NCBI RefSeq assembly: GCF_003001935.1
Contig: NZ_PVNG01000005.1
Coordinates: 1-64,000 of the forward strand
Length of the DNA: 64,000 nt
Source: Nonomuraea fuscirosea
GTDB lineage: Bacteria > Actinomycetota > Actinomycetes > Streptosporangiales > Streptosporangiaceae
Reading direction: 5' to 3'
Below, piece after piece: positions 15,221-24,331 of this stretch (the stretch's first letter is position 1; each line of letters begins with the position of its first letter). A model generated the notes under the pieces. It saw only the letters and a program-made list of their open reading frames with translations, did no database searches and was not told the DNA's origin. A program made the position numbers and the translations under genes.

Positions 15221-15514
15221 GTGACGAGGCGTCGCAGGCAGTTCTCGCCGGAGTTCAAGGAAGAGGCCATCCGCATGGTCCTGGGGCGCGATCGGACGGT
15301 CGCGTCAGTGGCGCGCGAGTTCGAGATTAACGCCAGCACCCTGGGCAGCTGGGTGAGCCGATATCGGATCGCGATCACGCAGAACCAGCAGCAGCCGGTA
15401 TCGGGGCCGGAGCGGGCCCGGATCCGGGAGCTGGAGCGGGAGAACCTCGAGTTGCGCGAGAAGTTGATGTTCTTGAAGAAGGCAGCCGCCATCTTCGTGG
15501 CCGAGATTGGATGA
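15221..15514 (+). mobile_element. Orphan IS3-family OrfA (transposase helper)
   Basis: A 97-residue OrfA. It has an N-terminal HTH_Tnp_1 domain (RRRQFSPEFKEEAIRMVLGRDRTVASVAREFEINASTLGSWVSRY) and a leucine-zipper helix (ERARIRELERENLELREKLMFLKKAAAIF). Intact IS3 elements continue by -1 frameshift into OrfB with the DDE catalytic core. Here the sequence after the stop has no OrfB-like frame, so only the helper remains and the element cannot transpose by itself. No terminal inverted repeat was identified with confidence. It marks the decayed right part of the island. Confidence 0.85.
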
Positions 15515-16042
15515 CGCAGCTGCAGTCAGTTAGGCAGGTTACGCGCCGTAGAGGGTTGTGATAGACGCGCTAGCGACGTGGCGACCGGCTCGAACTCCTT
15601 GCGCAGGATCGAGGTTTGCCTCCCACAGAGGGGACGGCACGGTGTAGGTCCTAACCCAGTCTGTACCGCACGAGCGCCAACCTCGCATCACGGACGCTGG
15701 GCCCCATCCGTGCTGCGTCAGGATAGGGGAAACCACCAGACTGTCGTGACCTGTTCCAGTGGGCTTGACCGCCAACTTTCTCGGTGCCACCGGGTGGCGC
15801 TAGGAGGCAGCATCAGGCACTGTCTGGAACCCCAGATCCTGCACAGGCTCCGAACTGCTGGCCGCAGGGATAGCGCGTTCGGCATCCGTGGGCGTTGATG
15901 GCGCCAAGGTGCGGCGATCTCGGTTCCGTCTATCACGACCTCAGTCAGCATCTTGGCCAACTACGTGCTCAGCCTGGCCAACTACTGCGCCCAGCCTCAC
16001 GAATACCCACGAGTTGAAAAAGACTCTCCGCCACTACGCGGG
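15515..16042. other. Gap between IS remnant and rseP terminator
   Basis: About 530 bp of unassigned DNA. Two short minus-strand frames (15539-15790 and 15718-15960) overlap in different frames and could be pieces of one frameshifted gene, but I cannot name a family. Near 15957-15999 the phrase GGCCAACTAC appears twice in an imperfect 21-bp tandem repeat. The right boundary of the island is probably here. Confidence 0.4.
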
Positions 16043-16089
16043 AACGCCGACGGGGCCCGGCCGGGTATGGCACGGACCCCGTCGGCGTT
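16043..16089 (-). terminator. Intrinsic terminator of rseP
   Basis: AACGCCGACGGGG (16043-16055) and CCCCGTCGGCGTT (16077-16089) form a perfect 13-bp stem starting 7 bases after the rseP stop. On the minus strand a TTTTT run follows about 25 bases further on. Confidence 0.8.
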
Positions 16090-16096
16090 GCAGGCG

Positions 16097-17401
16097 TCAG
16101 TTCGTCAGCGTGAGGGGGTTGACCAGGTCGGCGTAGACGAGCAGGCCCGCCATGATCATCATCACGATCGCGAGCGCGTACGTCAGCGGCAGCACCTTGG
16201 CGATGTCGACGTAGGCCGGCTCCGGTCGCTTCATCACCCTGGCGTACGCCCGCTTGATGCCCTCCCACAGGCCCCCGGCGACGTGACCGCCGTCCAGCGG
16301 CAGCAGCGGGATGAGGTTGAACATGCCGATCGCCAGGTTGAAGCCGGCCAGCAGGTTGACGAAGATGGCGATCTTCTTCTCGGTGGACAGGTCGGAGGCG
16401 AGGATCTCGCCGCCCATGCGGCCCGCGCCGACCACGCCGACCGGGCCCTCGGGGTCGCGCTCGTCGCCGGAGAAGGCCGCGTGCCAGACGCCGACCATCT
16501 TCTCCGGCAGGTTGAGCAGCGAGCCGGCCACCCGGGCGGTCAGCTCGCCCATGTAGCCGACGACCTGGCCGAGGCTCTGCTTCTCCATGACCTCGGTGGG
16601 CAGCACGCCGAGGAAGCCGACGTTCTTGTCGATCTTCTCGGGGTCTTCGAGGTTGGGCCGGTCCTGGGCGATGAGCGTGACGTCGAGCGTCATCGGCTTG
16701 CCGTCGCGCTCGATGCCGAGCTTGACCGGGCCGGCGCCGTGGGAGCGGATCAGGCGGGTGGCGTCGTCCCAGGAGCCGATCTTCTGGCCGTCGAAGGAGA
16801 CCAGGTGGTCACCGGGCTTCATGCCGGCCTGGGCGGCGGGCGTCAGCTGGTCGGTGGGCGCGCACTGGGCGCGCTGCTCGGAGATCGGGATCACGCAGGT
16901 GTGGGTCTCGGGCGAGACGATCGGGGCCCAGGCGGGCAGGCCGATGCCGACCAGCAGGATGCTGAAGAAGACGAACGCGAGCACGAAGTTCATCGCCGGG
17001 CCGCCGGACATGATGATGACCTTCTGCCACCACTTCTTGCGGTAGAAGACGCGGTCCTCGTCGCCCGGCCGCACCTCTTCCTGGGCGGCGTCGCGGGCCG
17101 ACTCGATCAGGCCCTGCCACGGGCCCGTGGCGGTGCTCCTGAGCTTGCCCGGCTCGTCGCCGGGGCGCGGCGGCAGCATGCCGATCATGCGGATGTAGCC
17201 GCCGAAGGGGATCCACTTGATGCCGTATTCGGTCTCGCCCTTGCGCCGTGACCACGCCGTGGAGCCGAAACCCACCATGTACTGGGTCACCCTGACGCCG
17301 AAGATCTTGGCCGGCACCAGGTGGCCGAGCTCGTGCAGCGCAATGGAGACCATCAGCCCGAGGAGGAAGAGGATGATCCCCACGACGTAGAGCCAGTTCA
17401 T
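16097..17401 (-). CDS. rseP: Site-2 intramembrane metalloprotease (RseP/Rip1)
   Basis: A 434-residue M50 protease that cleaves membrane-bound anti-sigma factors and other single-pass proteins. The first membrane helix carries the zinc site H23-E-L-G-H27. Next come the FGGY-type loop (IPFGGYIRMIG), a second membrane segment (SGGPAMNFVLAFVFFSILL), a periplasmic PDZ domain (TPAAQAGMKPGDHLVSFDGQKI) and the third zinc ligand in NLIPLLPLDGGH, with two closing membrane helices. The ATG at 17401 is chosen because it begins the first helix; the frame is open 16 codons further up. It is monocistronic, divergent from the response regulator and followed by a strong terminator. The usual dxr/ispG neighbours are not in the window. 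Confidence 0.95.
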   Translation of the reverse strand: MNWLYVVGIILFLLGLMVSIALHELGHLVPAKIFGVRVTQYMVGFGSTAWSRRKGETEYGIKWIPFGGYIRMIGMLPPRPGDEPGKLRSTATGPWQGLIESARDAAQEEVRPGDEDRVFYRKKWWQKVIIMSGGPAMNFVLAFVFFSILLVGIGLPAWAPIVSPETHTCVIPISEQRAQCAPTDQLTPAAQAGMKPGDHLVSFDGQKIGSWDDATRLIRSHGAGPVKLGIERDGKPMTLDVTLIAQDRPNLEDPEKIDKNVGFLGVLPTEVMEKQSLGQVVGYMGELTARVAGSLLNLPEKMVGVWHAAFSGDERDPEGPVGVVGAGRMGGEILASDLSTEKKIAIFVNLLAGFNLAIGMFNLIPLLPLDGGHVAGGLWEGIKRAYARVMKRPEPAYVDIAKVLPLTYALAIVMMIMAGLLVYADLVNPLTLTN

Positions 17402-17554
17402 CGAGGTGTGCTCCCGGCAGACGACAGGACAGACGAAGGGTCCGACCACCCCAGAGTAGTCGAACTCGCCACACCGTACGGCTTACCGGTTCCGACGGGC
17501 ATTGACAGTCCGCGATCAAGCGATCACGCTGAGATAACGACGGAGGGGGACGTC

Positions 17555-18151
17555 TTGATCCGCATACTGATCGCCGAGCACCTGCCCTTGGTGCGCCGTG
17601 GCCTGCTCGTCACCCTGGCGGCCGAACCAGGGCTGCGGGTCGTCGCCGAGGCCGGGCACGCCCGGGAGGTGGTGAGCGCGGCGCGGGACGCCGAGGCCGA
17701 CGTGGCCGTGGTCGATCTCGACCTGCCCGGGGAGCCCGCGGCGGGGCTGCTGGCCGCGCACGTGCCGAGGTGCCGGGTGCTGCTCCTTTCCGCCGCGCCC
17801 AACCCCGCGCAGGTGCGCGAGGCCCTGGCCGGCGCCGCGCTGGGGTTCATGAGCCTGTGCGTGCCGCCCGAGCGGCTGGCCGACGGCATCCGGCAGGTCG
17901 CGGCCGGGCAGCGGGCCATCGAGGCCGAGCTCGCCGTGGCCGCGCTGCAGTGCGCGACCAACCCGCTGACCCGGCGGGAGCTCGACGTGCTGCGGGCCGC
18001 TGCGGGCGGGGCGCGCTCGACGGAGATCGCCGACGAGCTGTTCCTGTCGGTGGGGACCGTACGCAATCATCTGTCCCGCATCATGTGCAAGACGGGAGCG
18101 CGCAACCGGCTGGACGCGGTGCGCATCGCCAGCGACTCCGGCTGGCTGTAG
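17555..18151 (+). CDS. LuxR/NarL-family response regulator
   Basis: A 198-residue two-domain regulator. The receiver domain (1-120) opens IRILIAEHLPLVRRGL, with the phosphoacceptor probably D54 in VVDLDLPG. The output domain is a LuxR helix-turn-helix: LTRRELDVLRAAAGGARSTEIADELFLSVGTVRNHLSRIMCKTGARNRLDAVRIA. TTG 17555 is chosen because GGAGGGGGA ends 5 bases upstream and the receiver begins there. No histidine kinase gene is adjacent, so it is an orphan in this window. Some receiver positions are atypical (no conserved Lys context is clear), which could mean phosphorylation-independent use. Confidence 0.9.
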   Translation: MIRILIAEHLPLVRRGLLVTLAAEPGLRVVAEAGHAREVVSAARDAEADVAVVDLDLPGEPAAGLLAAHVPRCRVLLLSAAPNPAQVREALAGAALGFMSLCVPPERLADGIRQVAAGQRAIEAELAVAALQCATNPLTRRELDVLRAAAGGARSTEIADELFLSVGTVRNHLSRIMCKTGARNRLDAVRIASDSGWL

Positions 18152-18187
18152 GCGGCGGACGACGGATGGGCTCGGGCCTGTGCGGGA

Positions 18188-18215
18188 CCCGGTGGAGCCG
18201 CGCCGCTCCGCCGGG
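18188..18215 (+). terminator. Hairpin after response regulator
   Basis: CCCGGTGGAGC pairs with GCTCCGCCGGG (one G-U) around a 6-base loop, 37 bp after the response-regulator stop and before the convergent phosphatase gene. No T-run. Confidence 0.5.
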
Positions 18216-18308
18216 ACCCGAACACGTAGAGCCTGTCAGCCGTACGCACCCGCTGCCAGTGCAGGCCGTCACGACCGCACCGTGTAAAAGGTCACGGGTC
18301 GGAGCGGC

Positions 18309-19424
18309 TCAAGGACGCCAGATGAGCACCAGCGCGCAGTCGTCGTTGTGCCCCGAGGCCATGGCGTTGACCAGCGCCCTGGCGCCGTCGCGGAACCCCG
18401 AGGGCAGCAGCCGCTCGGCCTCGCCGAGCAGCCGGTCGAGCCCGGCGTCGATGTCGCGCCCCGGCTGCTCGATCAGCCCGTCGGTGTAGAGCAGCAGCGC
18501 GTCGCCCCGGCGCAGGGTGCCGCTGTCGGGCTCGCAGTGCAGGTCGGGCACCACGCCGAGCACCACGCCCTTGGCCGTGGCGACCTGCCAGTTGCCCGTG
18601 CCCGCGTCGAACTTGACCACCGGCGGATGACCGGCCGAGGTGATCGTGTAGTCGCCGGTGTCGAGGTCGAGGCGTACGTGCACCGCGGTCACGAAACCCT
18701 CGTCGCCGCGCTGCCGGTGCAGGTACGCGTTGCACGCGGGCAGGAAGTCCGTCACCGAGCCGAGCAGCCCGCCGAACGTGCCGGACAGCAGCAGCGCCCT
18801 GGTGCCCGCGTCGACACCCTTGCCGGAGACGTCGACCAGGGCGATCTCGACCGAGTCGCCGTCGCGCATGGAGACCAGGAAGTCGCCGCCGAACGACGAG
18901 CCGCCCGCCTGCTTGAGCACGACCTTGCCGCCCCAGTCCTTCGGCAGCGGGGGCAGCTCGCCCTGGCTCCTGAGCCGGTCGCGCAGCTCCAGCAGCATCG
19001 CGTCGCCGCGCAACCCCTGCACGCCCAGCTTGCCCCTGGTGCGGGCCATCAGCACGGCGAGCACGGTGGTGAACACGATCGTCACGGTGAGCCCCAGCCC
19101 GACCCGGCCCGCGCCCAGGTTGACCGCGATGTAGCCGAGCGCCACCCCTACTCCGACGAGCAGCTTGACCAGGCTGCCCAGCCGGAGCTGGAGCCCGCCG
19201 ATCAGCGTGACCAGGATGAGCAGGGCGGGCGAGAACCACTCGGTCGACACCTCGGCCGCGAGGAACCCGATGACGAGCGCGAGCACGATCAGGGTGATGA
19301 GCAGGTTGCGGTCGCGGGCCAGCAGCACCCTCCGGACGAACCGGACGACAGGCACCAGGAAGGGCACCCGTATCAGGGCCGCACGGACCCGTGGCGGGAT
19401 CAGCGGCGCTGGTCGGGAACTCAT
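18309..19424 (-). CDS. Membrane-anchored PP2C/SpoIIE-type phosphatase
   Basis: A 371-residue protein. Four or so hydrophobic helices occupy about residues 38-145 (LLITLIVLALVIGFLAAEV, FSPALLILVTLIGGL, LLVGVGVALGYIAVNLG, LGLTVTIVFTTVLAVL). The cytoplasmic SpoIIE/RsbU-like phosphatase follows with GGDFLVSM and VDVSGKGVDAG (metal-binding Asp), ITSAGHPPVV, LLLYTDGLIE and HNDDCALVLI. Such enzymes dephosphorylate anti-anti-sigma factors in stress or developmental pathways. The ATG at 19424 is chosen over an upstream frame extension that lacks hydrophobic or conserved sequence. No sensor PAS/GAF domain or STAS partner is nearby. Confidence 0.93.
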   Translation of the reverse strand: MSSRPAPLIPPRVRAALIRVPFLVPVVRFVRRVLLARDRNLLITLIVLALVIGFLAAEVSTEWFSPALLILVTLIGGLQLRLGSLVKLLVGVGVALGYIAVNLGAGRVGLGLTVTIVFTTVLAVLMARTRGKLGVQGLRGDAMLLELRDRLRSQGELPPLPKDWGGKVVLKQAGGSSFGGDFLVSMRDGDSVEIALVDVSGKGVDAGTRALLLSGTFGGLLGSVTDFLPACNAYLHRQRGDEGFVTAVHVRLDLDTGDYTITSAGHPPVVKFDAGTGNWQVATAKGVVLGVVPDLHCEPDSGTLRRGDALLLYTDGLIEQPGRDIDAGLDRLLGEAERLLPSGFRDGARALVNAMASGHNDDCALVLIWRP

Positions 19425-19542
19425 GATGCGCCTGACTGTATCGGTCTGACCCCTGTTTGGGCAGCCCACTTGACCAACGCCTTGATCATTAAGCACGGAT
19501 ATTGGGTGGCCGTCCCCCTTTGCCCGCTCCTACCTTGGACGG

Positions 19543-20772
19543 ATGACGTATCCGATCCGTCCGATTGATGAATCAGAGTGGCCGGCCTACACGCGGGTGC
19601 TCGAGGAGGGGTTCGGCTGGACGCCACACCCCACGCAGGCTGAGCGGTGGAAGACCGAGACCGAGTTCGACCGTACGCTGGCCGTCTTCGACGGCGATCA
19701 GATCGTCGGTGTCACCGGCATCTACAGCCTCCCGATGACCGTTCCCGGCGGGCAGCTCCCCGTGGCGGGGGTGACCGCGGTCAGCGTGCTTCCCTCGCAT
19801 CGCCGCCGCGGCGTCCTGTCCGCGATGATGCGCAGGCAGCTCGACGACATCCGTGAGCGCGGCGAGTCCGTGGCCGCCCTCTACGCCTCCGAGGCCCTCA
19901 TCTACGGCAGGTACGGCTACGGCCGGGCCTCCAGCGAGCTGTCCTTCCAGATCGACACGCGGCGCTCGGCGTTCGTCCCCGGCGCTCCTTCCGACCCGTC
20001 GCTCCGGCTCAGGGTGGTCAAGCCCGCCGACGAACGGGCCGAGCTGGAGAAGCTGTTCGCCTCCGTCGTCCCCCGCCGCCCCGGCCGTTACGAGCGCAAC
20101 GCCCACTTCTGGAACGGCCTCCTGGCCGACGAGGAGGCCGACCAGCACGGCGCGGGGCCGTGGCGCTCGATCCTGGCCGAGGACGACCGGGGCGTGCGCG
20201 GCTACGCGCTGTTCCGGATCAAGTCCTCCTGGGACGACAACGGCATCCCGAACGGGACCGTGAAGCTGCAGGAGCTGGAGGCGACCGACCCGGCCGCCTA
20301 CGCCCTGCTGTGGCGCAGCGTGCTGGACCGCGACCTGGTCTCCAAGGTGCAGTCCGGTGGCAGGCCGGTGGACGACCCGCTCATCGCGCTGCTGGCCGAC
20401 TCCCGGCAGCTGCGCGCGAGCTGGGCGGACGAGCTCTACGTCCGCCTGGTCGAGGTCGGCAGGGCGCTGTCCGCGCGGTCGTACAGCGCGCCCGTCGACC
20501 TGGTGATCGAGGTCGAGGACGAGACGTGCCCGTGGAACGCCCGGCGCTGGCGCCTCACCGCCGGCTCTTCCGGCGCGGAGTGCGTGCCGGTCGAGGACCA
20601 GCCGGACGTGACGCTGCCGGTGGTCGCGCTGGGGTCGGCCTACCTCGGCGACGGCCTGCTCGGCCAGCAGCTCGACGCGGGGCTGCTGCGCGAGCACACC
20701 GTCGGCGCCGTCCGCGGGCTCGCCACCGCCATGGCGTGGAGCCCGAAACCCTGGGCGGGCATGACCTTCTGA
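19543..20772 (+). CDS. Eis-type GNAT N-acetyltransferase
   Basis: A 409-residue protein with the three-part Eis layout: N-terminal GNAT domain (acetyl-CoA loop VLPSHRRRGVLSAMM about 85-100), central second GNAT-like domain, and C-terminal sterol-carrier-like domain ending MAWSPKPWAGMTF, where the terminal carboxylate acts as general base in Eis. Family members acetylate aminoglycosides or lysines of host and self proteins. Whether this one confers resistance cannot be read from sequence. It is monocistronic, divergent from the phosphatase gene, with ATG at 19543 about 120 bp from that start. Confidence 0.92.
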   Translation: MTYPIRPIDESEWPAYTRVLEEGFGWTPHPTQAERWKTETEFDRTLAVFDGDQIVGVTGIYSLPMTVPGGQLPVAGVTAVSVLPSHRRRGVLSAMMRRQLDDIRERGESVAALYASEALIYGRYGYGRASSELSFQIDTRRSAFVPGAPSDPSLRLRVVKPADERAELEKLFASVVPRRPGRYERNAHFWNGLLADEEADQHGAGPWRSILAEDDRGVRGYALFRIKSSWDDNGIPNGTVKLQELEATDPAAYALLWRSVLDRDLVSKVQSGGRPVDDPLIALLADSRQLRASWADELYVRLVEVGRALSARSYSAPVDLVIEVEDETCPWNARRWRLTAGSSGAECVPVEDQPDVTLPVVALGSAYLGDGLLGQQLDAGLLREHTVGAVRGLATAMAWSPKPWAGMTF

Positions 20773-20802
20773 CGTCGCGGTCCGTGACGTAGGCTCGACG
20801 GC

Positions 20803-20949
20803 ATGGCGTTGCAAAGCCTGCAGATCACGGCCGTCGTGGCCATGCGTGCCCGCGATGTCTCCAAGCCGTCGAAGGAGCAGCAGGAGGCCGCCGACCGGCG
20901 GCCCCTGCGCGACGAGATGCCCAGGCGCGACCCCAAGCGCAAGGGCTAG
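20803..20949 (+). CDS. Small conserved-looking basic protein (48 aa)
   Basis: A 48-codon frame opening MALQSLQITAVVAMRARDVSKPS and ending with RRDPKRKG. The second half is rich in Arg, Lys, Glu and Asp and looks like the tiny charged actinobacterial hypothetical proteins. ATG at 20842 (14 codons in) is an alternative start. There is no good ribosome-binding site. Its stop overlaps the end of the convergent rpiB gene by 4 bp. High GC3 supports coding, but antisense shadowing cannot be excluded. Confidence 0.45.
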   Translation: MALQSLQITAVVAMRARDVSKPSKEQQEAADRRPLRDEMPRRDPKRKG

Positions 20950-21413
20950 GGAAGCGAGGGCAGCTGGCCGATCGTCTCGTAGGCGGCCAGCTGCGCGATG
21001 CGCCTGCTGTGCCGCTCGCTGCCGGAGAACGACGTGGCCAGGAAGACCTCCACGAACCGGGTGGCGTCCTCGGTGGAGTGCATGCGCGCGCCGACGCTGA
21101 CGACGTTGGCGTTGTTGTGCTCACGCGCCAGCTGGGCCGTCTCCTCGCTCCAGGCCAGGGCCGCGCGGATGCCGCGCACCTTGTTGGCGCCGATCTGCTC
21201 GCCGTTGCCCGACCCGCCGATGACCACCCCCAGGCTGCCGGGGTCGCCGGCGACGCCCTCGGCCGCGCGCAGGATGAACGCCGGATAGTCGTCCTCGGCG
21301 TCGTAGACGAAGGGACCGCAGTCGGTCACCTCGTGCCCGTGATCCTTCAGCCAGGACACGAGGTGGTTCTTGAGCTCATAGCCGGCATGGTCGGCACCGA
21401 TGTAGACACGCAC
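20946..21413 (-). CDS. rpiB: Ribose-5-phosphate isomerase B
   Basis: A 155-residue RpiB/LacAB-fold enzyme interconverting ribulose-5-phosphate and ribose-5-phosphate in the pentose-phosphate pathway. Signatures are MRVYIGADHAGYELK (phosphate-site His), VIGGSGNGEQIGANKVRGIRAAL and NNANVVSVGARM. The active-site loop reads SGNGEQ, with no Cys where E. coli RpiB has one. That is the mycobacterial-type active site using Glu as base. The ATG start gives the full-length fold. It is divergent from def. Confidence 0.95.
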   Translation of the reverse strand: MRVYIGADHAGYELKNHLVSWLKDHGHEVTDCGPFVYDAEDDYPAFILRAAEGVAGDPGSLGVVIGGSGNGEQIGANKVRGIRAALAWSEETAQLAREHNNANVVSVGARMHSTEDATRFVEVFLATSFSGSERHSRRIAQLAAYETIGQLPSLP

Positions 21414-21509
21414 CCGTCCAGTCTTCCACAGCGCCGCGGATCGGGCTCGCCGACAGGAGTAAGGACCGCTAACCTTGTCGAGTCCTTACGCAAGCGAAAG
21501 CAGAGATTC

Positions 21510-21995
21510 ATGCGAGAGATCCGTGTCGTCGGCGACCCGGTCCTGCGCACGCCCGCCGAGCCGGTGACGGACTTCGACCGCGAGCTGCGCCGGCTGATCG
21601 ACGAGATGTTCCAGGTCATGTACGCGGCCGACGGCGTCGGCCTGGCCGGCCCGCAGATCGGCGTCTCCCGGCGGCTGTTCGTCTACGACATCACGGGACG
21701 CAAGGGGCACCTGGTCAACCCGGTGCTGACCGTCGACGACCCCGAGGAGGTGCCCGACCAGGAGGGCTGCCTGTCGGTGCCCGACCGCGGGACGGGCCGG
21801 CCGATCTACGCGCCCGTGGCGCGGCCGGCGGGCGTGACGGTCGAGGGGCTGGACCGGTTGCAGCGTCCCGTGCGCGTCAAGGCCCGCGGCTCGCTCGCGC
21901 GCTGCTTCCAGCACGAGACCGACCACCTCGACGGCAGGCTGTTCGTCGATCGCCTGCCGCGAAACGAGGCCCGTACCATCCTGCTGCGGGCATAA
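21510..21995 (+). CDS. def: Peptide deformylase
   Basis: A 161-residue enzyme that removes the formyl group from nascent proteins. All three motifs are present: GVGLAGPQIGV (motif I), EGCLSVPD (motif II, Cys metal ligand) and QHETDHLDG (motif III, HExxH metal ligands). The ATG at 21510 begins MREIRVVGDPVLRTPAEPV, the usual N-terminus. It is followed after 9 bp by the SDR gene in the same direction, probably one transcript. Confidence 0.96.
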   Translation: MREIRVVGDPVLRTPAEPVTDFDRELRRLIDEMFQVMYAADGVGLAGPQIGVSRRLFVYDITGRKGHLVNPVLTVDDPEEVPDQEGCLSVPDRGTGRPIYAPVARPAGVTVEGLDRLQRPVRVKARGSLARCFQHETDHLDGRLFVDRLPRNEARTILLRA

Positions 21996-22004
21996 CGTGG
22001 CCGG

Positions 22005-22736
22005 GTGAGCGTACTCTCCGGCAAGGGCGCGTTGGTCACCGGCGGTTCCAGGGGTATCGGCAAGGCCGTCGTGGAGCGGCTGACCGGCGACGGCGCGGAC
22101 GTGGTCTTCTGTTACCAGCACGCGGCGCAGGCGGCCGAGCGGGTCGCCGCGGCGACGGGCGCGCACGCCGTGCGGGCCGACCTCGGCAGCAGGCAGGACC
22201 TCGATCGGCTGTTCGCCGAGGCGCAGGCGCGGCTGCCCGGGATCGACATCGTGGTCAACAACGCCGCCACCGTCGAAGGGCAGAAGACCTTCGACGCGAT
22301 CACGGACGACGACTACGAGCGGGTCTTCGCGGTCAACGCCCGTTCCGTCTTCCTGGCCATCCAGTGGGCGGCGCGGGTGATGCGCGACGGCGGGCGCATC
22401 ATCAACATCTCCTCGCTCAACACGCGGATCCCCGCGCCGGCCCTGGCGCTCTACTGCGGCAGCAAGGGGGCGGTGGAGCAGTTCAGCAAGGTCGCGTCGC
22501 GGGAGCTGGGCGGGCGGGGCATCACGGTCAACGTGGTCTCCTCCGGCGCCACCGACACCGACATGCTGAGGGCCGCCAACCCGCCCGAGGCGCTGGAGAC
22601 GACGCCGGCCTACACGGCGCTGGGGCGGCTCGGCCGGCCCGACGACATCGCCGCGGTGGTCGCGTTCCTCGCCGGTCCCGACGGGCGGTGGGTGACCGGG
22701 CAGAACGTGCTGGCCACCGGCGGGCTGTACATCTGA
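22005..22736 (+). CDS. SDR family oxidoreductase
   Basis: A 243-residue classical short-chain dehydrogenase/reductase. The NAD(P) motif TGGSRGIGKAV is near residues 11-21, NNAA is near 85, the catalytic Ser sits in INISSLN, YCGSK provides the catalytic Tyr and Lys, and the C-terminal RPDDIAAVVAFLAGPDGRWVTGQNVLATGG is FabG/PhaB-like. The GTG start lies 9 bp after def, suggesting cotranscription. The substrate is unknown. Confidence 0.92.
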   Translation: MSVLSGKGALVTGGSRGIGKAVVERLTGDGADVVFCYQHAAQAAERVAAATGAHAVRADLGSRQDLDRLFAEAQARLPGIDIVVNNAATVEGQKTFDAITDDDYERVFAVNARSVFLAIQWAARVMRDGGRIINISSLNTRIPAPALALYCGSKGAVEQFSKVASRELGGRGITVNVVSSGATDTDMLRAANPPEALETTPAYTALGRLGRPDDIAAVVAFLAGPDGRWVTGQNVLATGGLYI

Positions 22737-22827
22737 CCAGGGCCGCGGCACCGACCGGGGGCGCGGCGCGTGGCCGCGCCCTCCGGTGGTAGCCGCCCAG
22801 CGGCCGTTCAGGGGCCGCTCGGTGCCA

Positions 22828-24231
22828 TCAGAGCTGGAGAGACTTGACTTCGAGGTACTCTTCGAGGCCCTGCTCGCCGAGCTCGCGGCCCACGCCCGAC
22901 TGCTTGTAGCCGCCGAACGGCGCCAGCGGGTTGAACCGGCCGCCGTTGACCGCCACCTGGCCGGTACGCAGCCGCCTGGCCACGTCGAGCGCGCGTTCCT
23001 CGGTGCCCGCCCAGACGGCGCCGGCCAGGCCGTACCTGGTGCCGTTGGCGATCTCGACCGCCTTGTCCTCGCTCGTGTACGGGATCAGCGACAGCACCGG
23101 CCCGAAGATCTCCTCCTGCTCGATCGTCATGCCCGGCTCCACCGCGGCGAACACCGTGGGCTCGACGTAGTAGCCGCGCTCGTGCGGCCGCTCGGTGCCG
23201 CCGGCCACCAGCCGGGCCCCTTCCTCCTGACCCCGGTTGATGTAGTGGACCACCCGGTCGCGCTGGGCCGCCGACACCAGCGGCCCGATCTTGGTGGAGT
23301 CGTCGAAGGGGTCGCCGACCCGGTAACCGCGGGCGGCCTGGACGGCCAGGTGGACGGCCTCGTCGTACTGGTCGCGCTGGACGAGCATGCGGGTCTGCGC
23401 CGAGCAGGTCTGGCCGGCGTTGACGAAGCAGTTGGCCACGCCGACCTTGACCGCCAGCGCGAGGTCGGCGTCGGGCAGGATGACGTTGGCCGACTTGCCG
23501 CCCAGTTCGAGCGCGACCCGCTTGACCGACTCCGCGGCCAGCGCGGCCACCCGGCGGCCGGCGGCGGTGGAGCCGGTGAAGGAGACCATGTCCACCGCGG
23601 GATGGGCCGCCATCGCCTCGCCGACGACCGGCCCCCGGCCGCTGACCAGGTTGAACACGCCCGGCGGCAGGCCCACCTCGTGGAAGATCTCGGCCAGCGC
23701 GTACGCGGCCAGCGGCGCCACCTCGCTCGGCTTGAGCACGACCGTGCACCCGGCGGCCAGGGCGGGCGCGACCTTGCACACGATCTGGTGCAGCGGGTAG
23801 TTCCACGGGGTGATCGCGGCCACCACCCCGATCGGCTCCTTGACCACCAGCGAGTTGCCGACGCGGGCCTCGCGCGGGTATTCGGCGGCGAGCGCGGCGT
23901 AGGAGGTCAGGACGCTCACCGGCATGAGCGTCTGCACCCTGAGCGCGAAGGCCAGGGGCGCGCCCATGTCGGTGGCGATGATCCCGGCCACCTCTTCTGA
24001 TCGCTGTTTCAGCAGTTCGGCGGCGTCGGCGAGAAGTTTCGCCCGTTCGGTGGAGGCCGTCGCGGACCATTCGGGGAAGGCTCGCGCGGCGGCGCCGGCC
24101 GCCGCTTCGACATCGTCGGGGACACCCGCGGGCACCCGATCGATGATCTCTTCGGTGGCCGGGTTGACGACCTCGATGGAGTCGTCCGATGCCGAAGCGG
24201 TCCAGGAGCCGTCGATATACAGCTGACGCAT
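22828..24231 (-). CDS. Aldehyde dehydrogenase
   Basis: A 467-residue NAD(P)-dependent aldehyde dehydrogenase. It has the cofactor site [15 protein letters not shown] and FTGSTAAGR, the general base E242 in LELGGKS, nucleophile C276 in GQTCSA, and the [10 protein letters not shown] and [16 protein letters not shown]-terminal motifs. The ATG at 24231 ([10 protein letters not shown]) is the family-typical start; an ATG 8 codons earlier is possible. It is convergent with the SDR gene and about 100 bp from the DsbA-fold gene on the same strand. Confidence 0.95.
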   Translation of the reverse strand: MRQLYIDGSWTASASDDSIEVVNPATEEIIDRVPAGVPDDVEAAAGAAARAFPEWSATASTERAKLLADAAELLKQRSEEVAGIIATDMGAPLAFALRVQTLMPVSVLTSYAALAAEYPREARVGNSLVVKEPIGVVAAITPWNYPLHQIVCKVAPALAAGCTVVLKPSEVAPLAAYALAEIFHEVGLPPGVFNLVSGRGPVVGEAMAAHPAVDMVSFTGSTAAGRRVAALAAESVKRVALELGGKSANVILPDADLALAVKVGVANCFVNAGQTCSAQTRMLVQRDQYDEAVHLAVQAARGYRVGDPFDDSTKIGPLVSAAQRDRVVHYINRGQEEGARLVAGGTERPHERGYYVEPTVFAAVEPGMTIEQEEIFGPVLSLIPYTSEDKAVEIANGTRYGLAGAVWAGTEERALDVARRLRTGQVAVNGGRFNPLAPFGGYKQSGVGRELGEQGLEEYLEVKSLQL

Positions 24232-24331
24232 GGCCCCATCTTGACAGCGCGTCATGCCTGAGGGCGAGGGCTCATCCTGAGTGAGGGATAAGCCCTTTCC
24301 ACCGCGGTCTGGTTTTCTTCCCCCTCGGGGA

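Noticed and set aside
14616..15224. Possible 179-202 residue protein upstream of IS3 OrfA
   Set aside because: Reasonable GC3 in part, but no domain, a composition full of Pro/His/Arg, and overlap with the OrfA start. Listed only as a gap.
15539..15960. Two overlapping minus-strand frames as a transposase pseudogene
   Set aside because: No DDE or other transposase motif could be recognised, so a mobile-element call is not supported.
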